A stretch of DNA of 45,416 bases from positions 1 to 45,416 of the forward strand of contig CALBNV010000039.1 of the NCBI GenBank assembly GCA_937896895.1, read 5' to 3'. The DNA is from an uncultured Bacteroidales bacterium (lineage in GTDB: Bacteria > Bacteroidota > Bacteroidia > Bacteroidales > F082). The position numbers were made by a program, and so were the translations under genes. This document shows positions 26,143 through 34,420 of the stretch, one piece after another. The notes below the pieces were generated by a model. It worked only from the letters and a program-made list of their open reading frames with translations, was not told where the DNA came from and did not search any database. Within the stretch, counting starts at the first letter, position 1, and every line of letters starts with the position of its first letter.

Positions 26143-26706
26143 ATGATGAAAAGAATATATTTTCTCGCTGTTTTAATGTTGCTTTCAAACGCTGTTTTTT
26201 CTCAGAACAAGACCGATAAGCAAGGCCGTCGCCAAGGTCAATGGATTGAATATCACGACAATGGAAAGATAAAAAGCAAAGGGACATTCAAAAATGGATT
26301 TCCTGTAGGGGAGTTCTTCTATTATACTGAAACCGGCTCGCTGCAGGCAAAAAATGTTTTTGCTGAAAACGGAACAGATGCCGTGACCGAGATTTATTCA
26401 GAAAACGGGAAAGTCGTTGCAAGTGGTTTTTACAAAAACAAAAAACGTGATGGCGAATGGCACTATTTTGATGAGAATGAAGGTGTTATGATACTTTCGG
26501 AGAATTATTCCGATGGCATCCTGAACGGACATTGGGTGTCATATTACAGAACTGGCGAGCCTCAATTTGAAGGCGAATATAAGGATGGGGTTAAAATCGG
26601 GAAATGGATTACGTATGACCCTGAAGGCAACGTCATATCCATTGATAATCATGAGGCTGAAGACTACAACGCCCCCGAACTTGAGGGCGTTGAGTTGGAG
26701 CGATAA
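26143..26706 (+). CDS. Secreted YwqK/MORN-repeat protein
   Basis: The 187-residue product has a signal peptide (hydrophobic 6-17, cleavage near VFSQ at 20). It then has about six MORN-like repeats of the YwqK type, each reading roughly G.W..Y...G....KG.F..G.P.G, for example QGQWIEYHDNGKIKSKGTF and IGKWITYDPEGNVISI. Such proteins are common in Bacteroidetes and are often listed as 'YwqK-family antitoxin'; no toxin gene is adjacent, so that name should not be taken literally. The start may be 26143 or 26146 (two consecutive ATG codons). A short inverted repeat (CAACGCCC/GGGCGTTG, 26667-26692) lies inside the acidic C-terminal codons. Confidence 0.8.
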   Translation: MMKRIYFLAVLMLLSNAVFSQNKTDKQGRRQGQWIEYHDNGKIKSKGTFKNGFPVGEFFYYTETGSLQAKNVFAENGTDAVTEIYSENGKVVASGFYKNKKRDGEWHYFDENEGVMILSENYSDGILNGHWVSYYRTGEPQFEGEYKDGVKIGKWITYDPEGNVISIDNHEAEDYNAPELEGVELER

Positions 26707-26711
26707 GTTGT

Positions 26712-27122
26712 TCAGTCGCAGAACTTGGTGTAATCTTCCATGCTGTTGCGCCCGAATTTCTCTGCCTGCTTGAAATAGTAACAAGCCATTTCGCGGTCAT
26801 TGTCAATTCTGTATAACAGCCCGATGTTGAAGTATCCGTCGGCGAAATCAGGCTTGATCTCGATTGACTTCAACCAGCAGTTTTTTGTATCATCTTTCCT
26901 GTTTATGCTGAAATATGAGCAGCCGAGATAGTAATATGCCTCATAGTTGGCCCCGTCGGTTTTGATTGCTTTCTGGAACTGCTCGATTGCCTCCTCGTAT
27001 TGGCAGGCGTAATGATAGTCAATGCCTTTGTTGAAATACATCCTTGATTTCTCTGGATCTGGACCGCAACTGACCAAAAAGAGCAGTGCAAACAAACTTG
27101 TTAAATAAAAAAATCTTTTCAT
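26712..27122 (-). CDS. Small TPR lipoprotein
   Basis: The 136-residue product has a lipoprotein signal (LVSC, Cys19) followed by three TPRs (residues 26-130): ...YFNKGIDYHYACQYEEAIEQFQKAI, EAYYYLGCSYFSI and GYFNIGLLYRIDNDREMACYYF. It is probably an outer-membrane-attached interaction protein. It lies 36 bases after the DUF2279 gene on the same strand without a clear promoter, so it may end that operon. It is convergent with the MORN gene, with 5 bases between the stop codons. Confidence 0.8.
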   Translation of the reverse strand: MKRFFYLTSLFALLFLVSCGPDPEKSRMYFNKGIDYHYACQYEEAIEQFQKAIKTDGANYEAYYYLGCSYFSINRKDDTKNCWLKSIEIKPDFADGYFNIGLLYRIDNDREMACYYFKQAEKFGRNSMEDYTKFCD

Positions 27123-27158
27123 ATAATTTTTTTTTATAAATTACTAATTATCAATTTG

Positions 27159-28118
27159 TTAAAAATACAACCAATGACCTGTAAATCCTTTGTCCGTGTT
27201 ATATTCAAGTGTCGGCATTGGTATTTTTATGAAACTCAAGACTTTTAACGTATATTTCAAAAATTTATTGTTTGTCGGTATTCTCGTCAGATCAATGTCA
27301 AGGGAAAGATAAAATTGTCTTGCCCGTTGATATTCTGGGATGGGGCGGTCGTTATATGATGCGGAGTTCACGTAACCTCCGGTCATTCCGTCAGCGCCGT
27401 ATCCGAATGCGATGTTGAGCCATGCGGGGAATCTGCTTTCGTTTTTTAGAAACAATGACTTGAAATTGCATGATAACCAAATGGTTATGCCATTATAATC
27501 TTTAATCAAGTTCTCGGCAATGTTTTTGCCGAGCAAGTCGGGACGATGGTTCGCGTATTCTGTCTGATGAAAAGAATATTTAAGCGACAGCCTTTGCTCG
27601 TGCCACAGAAACTGCTGGCCGATGAACAGTCCTGCTCCCAATGCGTTGGCAGCCATGTCACCCCACGAAAAACCCCATCCTTTTGAGAAGCCATCGAATA
27701 CCTCAACGGTTGTAAGGAATGCGAAACCAAGCGACCCGCCAATCCAAATGGCATTCTTCTCCTTCATTCCAGCCGTCTTAAATGCTTCATAACCAATCAT
27801 TCCGACAAAATACGATGTCGTGGCGTGACCCATCTTGTCCATCTGCAGCCACTCGCCGTTGTCATCGATGAAATGAAAACTTGATTGCGGGTAGTCGGCG
27901 TACCAAGCGAAATACAACCCAGTCATTGATGCTGCATATAATCCGCCAATTGTTCCTCCGACAATGGCGATGTTTCTTTTGGTTCTATTGCGTGTTGTAT
28001 CAACAGTATGATTGTCAGCTGCCTTGAATGAGGCTTTTATCAACAATTCGTCATGTTCATTCGCTTCTGTGACGAACATGCTGAAAATCAATAATATTGA
28101 TAAAAAAAAACGTTTCAT
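27159..28118 (-). CDS. DUF2279 (YfiM-like) envelope protein
   Basis: The 319-residue protein begins with a signal peptide (KRFFLSILLIFSMFVTEA). It contains a DUF2279 region (about 80-170) with the typical sequences MDKMGHATTSYFVG, GGSLGFAFLTTVEVFDGFSKGWGFSWGDMAANALG and FIGQQFLWHEQR. Several short hydrophobic segments and a beta-rich C-terminal half suggest an envelope location, perhaps a membrane-associated barrel. Function is unknown. The ATG at 28118 lies 4 bases after the stop of the phosphohexomutase gene, whose operon it joins. Confidence 0.8.
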   Translation of the reverse strand: MKRFFLSILLIFSMFVTEANEHDELLIKASFKAADNHTVDTTRNRTKRNIAIVGGTIGGLYAASMTGLYFAWYADYPQSSFHFIDDNGEWLQMDKMGHATTSYFVGMIGYEAFKTAGMKEKNAIWIGGSLGFAFLTTVEVFDGFSKGWGFSWGDMAANALGAGLFIGQQFLWHEQRLSLKYSFHQTEYANHRPDLLGKNIAENLIKDYNGITIWLSCNFKSLFLKNESRFPAWLNIAFGYGADGMTGGYVNSASYNDRPIPEYQRARQFYLSLDIDLTRIPTNNKFLKYTLKVLSFIKIPMPTLEYNTDKGFTGHWLYF

Positions 28119-28122
28119 GTTG

Positions 28123-29472
28123 TTATATTTTTGAATTGATGATGTCTGTGACGGTTCTGACAATCTCGTCGAGTTTTTCCTTTGACTTCGCCTCTGCCAA
28201 AAATCTCAGGTAAGGCTCTGTGTTTGAAGGTCTTATGTTTAGCCACCAGTCTTTGTAATCAAGACGGTATCCATCGAAGTCAAGGAATCGTTCCGGCTTC
28301 TCATCATTGATGAAATGCTCACGTACTGCATCCATCGCAATTTGTTTGTTTCCAATCGTGAAATTGATTTCTCCAGAATTGTGATAGCTTGATATCTCGT
28401 TGATAATCTGTGACATCGTCTTGCCTTCCGACTTGAATCTTGACAGAAGTCGTAGGACTAACAATGCTGCCATTATTCCGGAATCCGAGTAGTAGAAGTC
28501 GCGGAAATAGTAATGTCCGGCGAGTTCGCCGCCGAAACATCCGTCCAATTCTCTCAGCTTCAAGGCGGCGTAAGCCCTGCCGACGCGCCATGTTTCGACC
28601 TTGGTGCCATAAAGACTTCCGAGATATTCCTGTATGGCTCTCGATGACCTGATGTCTTGAAGCACAACGCCTTTCTGATGTTTTTCGCCGAAGAAATAAT
28701 TGCCCAAGAATGCAATCATCAAATCCGGTGATATGAATTGGCCTTTCTCGTCAATGAAAGTTATGCGGTCGGCATCTCCGTCAAAGAGAAGCCCGATGTC
28801 ACATTTGTTCTTCAATACCGTTTCCTTGATCTGGACTTGGTTGCCGGCTTCCAACGGGTTTGGCTCATGCCCCGGAAATCTTCCGTCAAGGATGTCATTA
28901 ATATAATAAGGTGTGTCGCCAAGAAGTTTTTTTATGAAAAGACACGAAGCACCATTGCTGCAGTCAACGGCGATGCGGATGTTTTCGAGATTTCCAAGGA
29001 ACTTCCTCTGAAAATCAATGTATTTGGAATATACGTCAATTTCTTTTGTGACGCCTCTCCTTTTTGAAATCGGGGTGAGTGCGTCCGACTCGACGAGTCT
29101 CTCAAGCTTGTTCAGACCGGTGTCATATCCAACTGGTCTCGCGTCTTTTGCGCTGATTTTGAAACCGTTATGATTTGATGGGTTGTGTGATGCCGTGATC
29201 ATGACCGACGCTTCATACCCGAATCTCGCTGTGGTCCAATATATAAGTGGTGTTGTCGAAAGCCCGATGTTATCAACATCGACGCCTCTGTCGTTCAGGC
29301 CTTTGGCAAGCTGTTGGAACGCCGTTTCTGATGAAAGACGCATGTCGTATCCGACCAAGAACGTCTTGGTATTCAATACATCTGGTAAAAAATACCCGAT
29401 TCTGTAAGCGATTTTTTCATCTAAATCGGTGCCCCAGACACCTCTGATGTCGTATGCCTTAAAAGCTTTCAT
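28123..29472 (-). CDS. Phosphomannomutase / phosphoglucomutase
   Basis: The 449-residue enzyme is an alpha-D-phosphohexomutase of the PMM/PGM type. It has FKAYDIRGVWG at the N-terminus, the phosphoserine loop TASHNP with Ser95, the metal loop DGDADR (231-236), the sugar-specificity loop GGELAGHYYF (314-323) and the phosphate-binding RPSNTEP. The GE-x-x-GH loop is typical of enzymes acting on mannose or glucose phosphates. The product would feed GDP-mannose or UDP-glucose for surface polysaccharide. Its ATG overlaps the mltG stop (ATGA). glmM, at 23768-25150, is a distant paralogue. Confidence 0.88.
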   Translation of the reverse strand: MKAFKAYDIRGVWGTDLDEKIAYRIGYFLPDVLNTKTFLVGYDMRLSSETAFQQLAKGLNDRGVDVDNIGLSTTPLIYWTTARFGYEASVMITASHNPSNHNGFKISAKDARPVGYDTGLNKLERLVESDALTPISKRRGVTKEIDVYSKYIDFQRKFLGNLENIRIAVDCSNGASCLFIKKLLGDTPYYINDILDGRFPGHEPNPLEAGNQVQIKETVLKNKCDIGLLFDGDADRITFIDEKGQFISPDLMIAFLGNYFFGEKHQKGVVLQDIRSSRAIQEYLGSLYGTKVETWRVGRAYAALKLRELDGCFGGELAGHYYFRDFYYSDSGIMAALLVLRLLSRFKSEGKTMSQIINEISSYHNSGEINFTIGNKQIAMDAVREHFINDEKPERFLDFDGYRLDYKDWWLNIRPSNTEPYLRFLAEAKSKEKLDEIVRTVTDIINSKI

Positions 29473-30518
29473 TTGTAAATTCTGTTTTTATTCAGTGCTC
29501 TTCTGTATCTTTCCGCGTTAGCGTTGTGTTCGTCAAGTGTCTTTGCAAAAACATGATAACCCGACAGGTCGTCTTTTGCGCAGAAATAAAAATATTTGTG
29601 GTTCTCGGCATTCAGGACGGCGTCGATTGCCGCGATGGAAGGTATGCATATCGGCCCTGGCGGCAGCCCAAGGTGTTTGTATGTGTTGTATGGTGAGTCG
29701 ATCTCTTTGTGAACATTGAGAACACGGTGGATTCCGTAGTCGCCGATGGCGAAAACCAAAGTCGGGTCGGCTTGCAGCAATCTTTTCTTTTTCAGTCTGT
29801 TAAGATAAACGCCGGCAATGGTTCGCATCTCTGACGTTTTTGATGTCTCTTTGTCAACTATTGATGCCAACGTGCTGATTTCCAATGGTGTGAGGCTTTT
29901 GCTTTCGGCTTTTTGCAGCCTCGACTCATTCCAGAATATCTTGTATTCGCGTTTCATCCTATTCAGAAATCCTTTCGCATCAGTGTTCCAGTAAAACTCG
30001 TATGTGTTTGGTATAAAGACACTTGCGTAATTATATTGATTAAAACCATTCGCCATCAGGCTGCTGTCGTTTCTCAACTCATTTAGAATTGACAAGGAGT
30101 CGGCCTCGATTTCTGAACTTATTCTTCCGGCAAGTTGCTCAATAGTCCTGATATTGTTGAATATAACTTTGACCGGTGTTTGCTTGCCGAAGCGTAAAAT
30201 GTTGATTAGCTGAATGTTTGACATTCCGTCCTTGACAATGTAATGCCCTGGTTTGATGTGTTCGACATAGTTTAGACGTTTTGCGAGAAATTTGAAAGAC
30301 GATGGCTTGATGATATGGCAGTTTGAGCATAAACTGTCTTCAACTGCTTGAAAATCAGAACCTGTCGCGATGAATAACGATACGTCTTTTCCCTCTGATG
30401 TCTCGACGTTTTTGCCCCAGATGCATTTGTATGAAATTACGAATAGCGATGCTGCTATTGCTGTGGCCACTGCAATAATTGTAAGAAACAATGCTTTGGG
30501 TTTTCGTCTTTGTCTCAT
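29469..30518 (-). CDS. mltG: Endolytic peptidoglycan transglycosylase MltG
   Basis: The 349-residue protein has one transmembrane helix (about 9-29) and the YceG/MltG domain. The catalytic glutamate is Glu224 in LASIVDKET; other family motifs are FIPNTYEFYW (168-177), YLNRLKKKRLLQADPT and the SPYNTYKHLGLPPGPICIPS segment. MltG cuts nascent glycan strands and is thought to end their polymerisation. It acts on the outer face of the inner membrane. The ATG at 30518 is used; an in-frame TTG at 30527 is less likely. It lies 17 bases after the GNAT gene and overlaps the phosphohexomutase start. Confidence 0.92.
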   Translation of the reverse strand: MRQRRKPKALFLTIIAVATAIAASLFVISYKCIWGKNVETSEGKDVSLFIATGSDFQAVEDSLCSNCHIIKPSSFKFLAKRLNYVEHIKPGHYIVKDGMSNIQLINILRFGKQTPVKVIFNNIRTIEQLAGRISSEIEADSLSILNELRNDSSLMANGFNQYNYASVFIPNTYEFYWNTDAKGFLNRMKREYKIFWNESRLQKAESKSLTPLEISTLASIVDKETSKTSEMRTIAGVYLNRLKKKRLLQADPTLVFAIGDYGIHRVLNVHKEIDSPYNTYKHLGLPPGPICIPSIAAIDAVLNAENHKYFYFCAKDDLSGYHVFAKTLDEHNANAERYRRALNKNRIYK

Positions 30519-30535
30519 GGCATTCAATCTTGAAG

Positions 30536-31063
30536 TTATTTGTGACTTGCGTTAATCAGTTGATATTCAAGTTGGTCTGTGAAACCTTTGGGGGTTTTGA
30601 GCCATTGTTTCCTCAAACCGCATTTTTGGAATCCGACTGATTCGAAAAGCTTGATGCTTGGGGTGTTGTCAATGAATGTCAAGATGTAAATCTGGTTGAG
30701 TATCAATGTTTTGAAACAATAATCAATCAGAATTTCGACAGATCGCCTTGCGAAACCACGGTTTCTGAATCTTTCGTCAATCAGAATCCCGATTCCGGCA
30801 CGCTCGTTAAACTGGTCATAATCATATATGTCAATGCAGCCTATCGGTGTTTTGTCATCATTCTTCACAATCATCATACGAAGCTGTTTCTCGGATGTCA
30901 AGTCGTTGTTATTCAACAGGAACTGCTCTATTTGATGCATGGAGTAGGGCGCGAGTGTCTCGCTGACACGCCAAATATCCCTGTCGTTTTCCCAACGGTA
31001 AATGACATCGGCATCGTATGGCTCGGCTGTGCGCAATGATATGTCGTCGTTTTTCAAAAACAT
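30536..31063 (-). CDS. GNAT-family N-acetyltransferase
   Basis: The 175-residue protein resembles RimJ/RimL-like GNAT enzymes (Acetyltransf_3): ISLRTAEPYDADVIYRWEND near the N-terminus, acetyl-CoA loop RFRNRGFARRSVEILIDY, and the NTPSIKLFESVGFQKCGLRKQW motif. The substrate is unknown. Two starts are possible: the ATG at 31063, or an in-frame TTG at 31072 that would overlap the dapF stop and add three residues. I use the ATG. It lies between dapF and mltG in one transcript. Confidence 0.85.
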   Translation of the reverse strand: MFLKNDDISLRTAEPYDADVIYRWENDRDIWRVSETLAPYSMHQIEQFLLNNNDLTSEKQLRMMIVKNDDKTPIGCIDIYDYDQFNERAGIGILIDERFRNRGFARRSVEILIDYCFKTLILNQIYILTFIDNTPSIKLFESVGFQKCGLRKQWLKTPKGFTDQLEYQLINASHK

Positions 31064-31068
31064 TGTCT

Positions 31069-31869
31069 TCAAATAAAATAATAACCATCGCAGACATGGG
31101 CTGCCGGTCCAGTTAAGACTATATTAATAAAGGTGTCGTCTTTTTTCTGAAATTTCACGTTGAGAGTGGCCAGTGTCGTCTTGATGTTGATGTCGTTTCC
31201 GCCGTACCAGAGTGAGGCGGCGATGGCAGAGGCTGTCACACCCGTCCCGCAAGCCAATGTCTCGTCTTCGACACCACGCTCGTAGGTCCTGATATTATAT
31301 TGACCATCAATGAGTTCGATGAAATCAACATTGACACCATCGGCGGAGATTTTCTTGTCATACCTTATGACTGAACCGTTTTTTACGACATCATAATCTT
31401 TCAGGTTTTTCACTTTGGTGACATAATGCGGTGATCCTGTGTCGATTAACAAACTGTTGTCATCGAGTTTGTAAGTCTCGACATCACGCATTGAGAGTGA
31501 AACAACAAATTCGTTTTCGGAAATCTTATTCACAAAAGCCTCGTGTATTCCGTCAATGGCTTCATATACAATATGTTCTGATGCGATTTTCTCCTCAAAA
31601 GCGAAAGCCGCGACGCATCGTCCGCCGTTGCCGCAGAAAGTGCTTTTGTGCCCATCGCAGTTGTAATATTTCATCCTGAAATCGTATTTGTCGGATGGCA
31701 TGACGACAATCAAACCGTCGGCACCAATACCTGTGCGGCGATGACAAATACGAAAAATTTCTTCGTCTGATGCAACAAATGGCACACTTGATGCGTTTAC
31801 CATAACAAAATCATTGCCTGCACCATGATATTTGCTGAATTTAACTTTTTGAGTATCAATGTTATTCAT
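31069..31869 (-). CDS. dapF: Diaminopimelate epimerase
   Basis: The 266-residue enzyme interconverts LL- and meso-diaminopimelate for peptidoglycan and lysine synthesis. Both catalytic cysteines are visible: Cys79 in FCGNGGRC and Cys207 in LACGTGVTA. The N-terminal HGAGNDFV (15-22) and the TYERGVEDE substrate loop are also conserved. The ATG at 31869 gives the normal length; a longer frame would run into the upstream intergenic region. It is the first gene of a probable operon with GNAT, mltG, phosphohexomutase, DUF2279 and TPR genes. Confidence 0.94.
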   Translation of the reverse strand: MNNIDTQKVKFSKYHGAGNDFVMVNASSVPFVASDEEIFRICHRRTGIGADGLIVVMPSDKYDFRMKYYNCDGHKSTFCGNGGRCVAAFAFEEKIASEHIVYEAIDGIHEAFVNKISENEFVVSLSMRDVETYKLDDNSLLIDTGSPHYVTKVKNLKDYDVVKNGSVIRYDKKISADGVNVDFIELIDGQYNIRTYERGVEDETLACGTGVTASAIAASLWYGGNDINIKTTLATLNVKFQKKDDTFINIVLTGPAAHVCDGYYFI

Positions 31870-31920
31870 TAAAAAATGACTTTTAATCACCAAGAGTAAA
31901 TTTTGGCAAGAAATTTGATG

Positions 31921-31953
31921 TAAAAATAGCAATATTTTTTTTAATGTGACCAA
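31921..31953 (-). promoter_or_regulatory. Possible promoter of dapF operon
   Basis: On the minus strand TTGG (31953-31950), a 21-base spacer and TATTTTTA (31928-31921) resemble the Bacteroidetes promoter with one mismatch in the -7 box. The dapF start lies about 50 bases downstream. No equally good promoter is visible for the divergent degP gene. Confidence 0.4.
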
Positions 31954-31996
31954 TAATCATTAAGAATTTTAAACAAGTTCAAATAAATTATTAAAA

Positions 31997-33481
31997 ATGA
32001 AAAGGACTAATTTTATAATTGGTGTGCTGTCTCTTGCCCTCATCGCGATGGCGGTAATGACAGCTGTTACGTTTAAGAATCAAAAAGATCTCGAAAAGTC
32101 AATAATTACTCAAGTTGCTGATAGTGAAGATGATTGCGTAAATTCATTATTTGGCAAAGTGGCTTTTACTCCTTCAGAGAATGAAAACAGTGATTTTGTT
32201 TATGCAGCGGAGAAGTCTGTGAATGCTGTCGTTCATATTCATACTAAAATAGTTACAAAGGGAAACAGTTATTATGATTTCTTTGGCCCGTTGTTGGAAC
32301 AGTTATATGGAGGGAAAATGCAAATTCCTGAAAATGTGGCAGATGGCTATGGCTCTGGTGTTGTCATTTCTCCTGACGGTTACATCGTGACAAATAACCA
32401 TGTTGTGGATGGCGCGAGTTCTATCGAGGTGACTTTCAATGACAAACACAAACGTCAGGCGACGTTGATTGGCAAAGACCCTGCTACGGATATTGCTTTG
32501 ATAAAGGTTGATGCAAAAGATCTTGAATGTCTCACTTTCGGCGACTCCGACAAGGTGCGTGTGGGAGAATGGGCGCTGGCGGTTGGTAACCCTTTCAACC
32601 TCACTTCAACGGTGACAGCTGGTATCGTGAGTGCTAAGGCGCGTAATATCAATATTTTAGGAGATGGAACAATAGAGTCGTTCATTCAGACTGATGCCGC
32701 GGTGAATCCGGGTAATAGCGGTGGAGCGTTGGTTGATTTGGAAGGTAATTTGATAGGAATTAATGCTGCAATAGCTTCACGCACAGGCAGTTATGAGGGC
32801 TATTCGTTTGCGATACCTTCAAATATTGCCAAGAAAGTTGTGGGTGATTTTCTCCAATTCGGTGCGTTGCAGCGTGCCTATCTCGGGGTGTCTGTTGCCG
32901 AAGTGACCGAGGAAATAGCAGAGAAAGAAGGTCTCGACGTTTTGTCAGGTGTCATCGTGATGGGTGTCGAAAATGGCGGCGGCGCAGAAAAGGCTGGTGT
33001 TAAAGTGGGAGATATAATATTGTCTATCAATGATATAGCTGTTGATACATATTCTCAGCTCATTGGTGTCATCGGGCAATATCGTCCGGGTGACAACGTA
33101 AAAGTCAAATTGTCACGTGGTGGTGACAGAATTGACAGAAATGTGACCTTGATGAACAGACATGGAAATATCGATGTCTTGAATGACAGTGACAGTTTTT
33201 ACAACGAGGCTCTCGGAATAGTGCTTCAGCCACTGTCGCCGGCGCTCCAAAGCAAACTCGGTGTGAATTACGGCCTTAAAATAGTGGAGGTGAAAGATGG
33301 CATCATGAAGAAAAAAGGCATCAGTGACGATTTTGTCATATTGTCGGTCAATAACATGAAAGTGACGAATGAGAAAGATTTCAATAAGGCCATAAACGGC
33401 GGCAGAAACGGCAAGGTGCGCATCGAATGCACCGACATCGATGGCAAGTGGCTTACAACTTATGAGTTTTATCGTAATTGA
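31997..33481 (+). CDS. DegP/HtrA-family periplasmic serine protease
   Basis: The 494-residue protein starts with a hydrophobic anchor or signal (7-25), then a trypsin-like domain with the catalytic triad His135 (NNHVV), Asp165 (TDIAL) and Ser241 (GNSGGAL), and two PDZ domains (about 290-385 and 400-490). It belongs to the Do/DegP family that degrades or refolds misfolded envelope proteins. The LA loop (about 85-115) is of moderate length. The second PDZ is divergent. The start is at the ATG at 31997; the next gene, the sigma factor, begins 61 bases after the stop with no visible promoter between. Confidence 0.93.
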   Translation: MKRTNFIIGVLSLALIAMAVMTAVTFKNQKDLEKSIITQVADSEDDCVNSLFGKVAFTPSENENSDFVYAAEKSVNAVVHIHTKIVTKGNSYYDFFGPLLEQLYGGKMQIPENVADGYGSGVVISPDGYIVTNNHVVDGASSIEVTFNDKHKRQATLIGKDPATDIALIKVDAKDLECLTFGDSDKVRVGEWALAVGNPFNLTSTVTAGIVSAKARNINILGDGTIESFIQTDAAVNPGNSGGALVDLEGNLIGINAAIASRTGSYEGYSFAIPSNIAKKVVGDFLQFGALQRAYLGVSVAEVTEEIAEKEGLDVLSGVIVMGVENGGGAEKAGVKVGDIILSINDIAVDTYSQLIGVIGQYRPGDNVKVKLSRGGDRIDRNVTLMNRHGNIDVLNDSDSFYNEALGIVLQPLSPALQSKLGVNYGLKIVEVKDGIMKKKGISDDFVILSVNNMKVTNEKDFNKAINGGRNGKVRIECTDIDGKWLTTYEFYRN

Positions 33482-33542
33482 CGGTAAACATTTATGAATG
33501 GAAATTGTTTGAATAGTATAAAGATTATTAAAACGACTAAAA

Positions 33543-34409
33543 ATGAGACAGTTAAAGATTTCAAAATCAATTACTAATCGTGAACAGGGTGCGCTTGACA
33601 GGTATCTGGCTGACATCGCAAAAGTTGAGATGGTGTCGCCTGACGAGGAGGTTATACTTGCGCAGAAGATTAGGATGGGCGATCAGGCCGCGCTTGACCG
33701 TTTGGTGAGCGCAAACCTCAGATTCGTCGTATCTGTTGCAAAACAGTATCAGAATCAGGGACTTAGCTTGGCAGATTTGATCAATGAAGGTAATGTGGGG
33801 CTGATAAAGGCTGCTCAACGTTTTGATGAGACCAAGGGTTTTAAATTTATCTCATACGCAGTGTGGTGGATACGCCAGTCTATCCTCCAGGCAGTGGCTG
33901 AACAGTCGAGGACGGTGCGTCTGCCTTTGAACCAGGTCGGACTGCTTGCCCGTGTGAAAAAAGTGGCGTCATCACTCGAACAGCTGTACCAGCGCAAACC
34001 GACAATAAAAGAAATCGCGGACGAATTAGATATGCCCGTAGAGAAGATAGAGGCGGTGATGAAAATCAACACGCGCGAGGTGTCAATGGATGCTCCTGTA
34101 TCTGATGACGACGACCTTTCGTTCATTGATACATTCGTCTCTGACAACGCCACGGATACAGACGAGGGCGTCAGCCGTGAGTCGGAAATAGCTGTCATTC
34201 AGCGCTCTTTGCAGACACTCACGGAGAAGGAACGCACAATCCTCAACCTTTACTTCGGCCTTGACTCCAGTTCGGGATGCACCCTCGAGGAAATAGGCTA
34301 CATGCTTGACATGACTCGTGAAAGAGTCCGACAAGTGAAGGACAAAGCCCTCAAGAAACTCCGTGTGCATTCAAGGGCAAGCCTCATGCAAGTCTATGAC
34401 GGAGAATGA
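33543..34409 (+). CDS. rpoD: Primary RNA polymerase sigma factor (RpoD/SigA type)
   Basis: The 288-residue protein has sigma regions 1.2 (12-45), 2 (about 54-123, with LRFVVSVAKQYQNQGLSLADLINEGN and the -7-recognition segment KFISYAVWWIRQSI), 3 (125-190) and 4 (about 215-280, with TLEEIGYMLDMTRERVRQVKDKAL). The lack of a long region 1.1 and the length match the primary sigma of Bacteroidetes, which reads the TTTG/TAnnTTTG promoters found across this window. The gap to degP (61 bases) contains no recognisable promoter, so partial read-through from the protease gene is possible. Confidence 0.95.
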   Translation: MRQLKISKSITNREQGALDRYLADIAKVEMVSPDEEVILAQKIRMGDQAALDRLVSANLRFVVSVAKQYQNQGLSLADLINEGNVGLIKAAQRFDETKGFKFISYAVWWIRQSILQAVAEQSRTVRLPLNQVGLLARVKKVASSLEQLYQRKPTIKEIADELDMPVEKIEAVMKINTREVSMDAPVSDDDDLSFIDTFVSDNATDTDEGVSRESEIAVIQRSLQTLTEKERTILNLYFGLDSSSGCTLEEIGYMLDMTRERVRQVKDKALKKLRVHSRASLMQVYDGE

Positions 34410-34420
34410 CTTGGAGAGAT

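Noticed and set aside
26667..26692. Inverted repeat CAACGCCC/GGGCGTTG as terminator of the MORN gene
   Set aside because: It lies inside the coding region, has no T run, and the loop is 10 bases; probably a result of the acidic codons.
26143..27122. Toxin-antitoxin pair (YwqK-type gene next to a small TPR gene)
   Set aside because: The antitoxin label for this family is weakly founded, the neighbour is a convergent TPR lipoprotein, and no toxin domain is present.
31064..31072. TTG start for the GNAT gene overlapping the dapF stop
   Set aside because: An ATG three codons later keeps the whole domain; the TTG remains possible but is the weaker choice.
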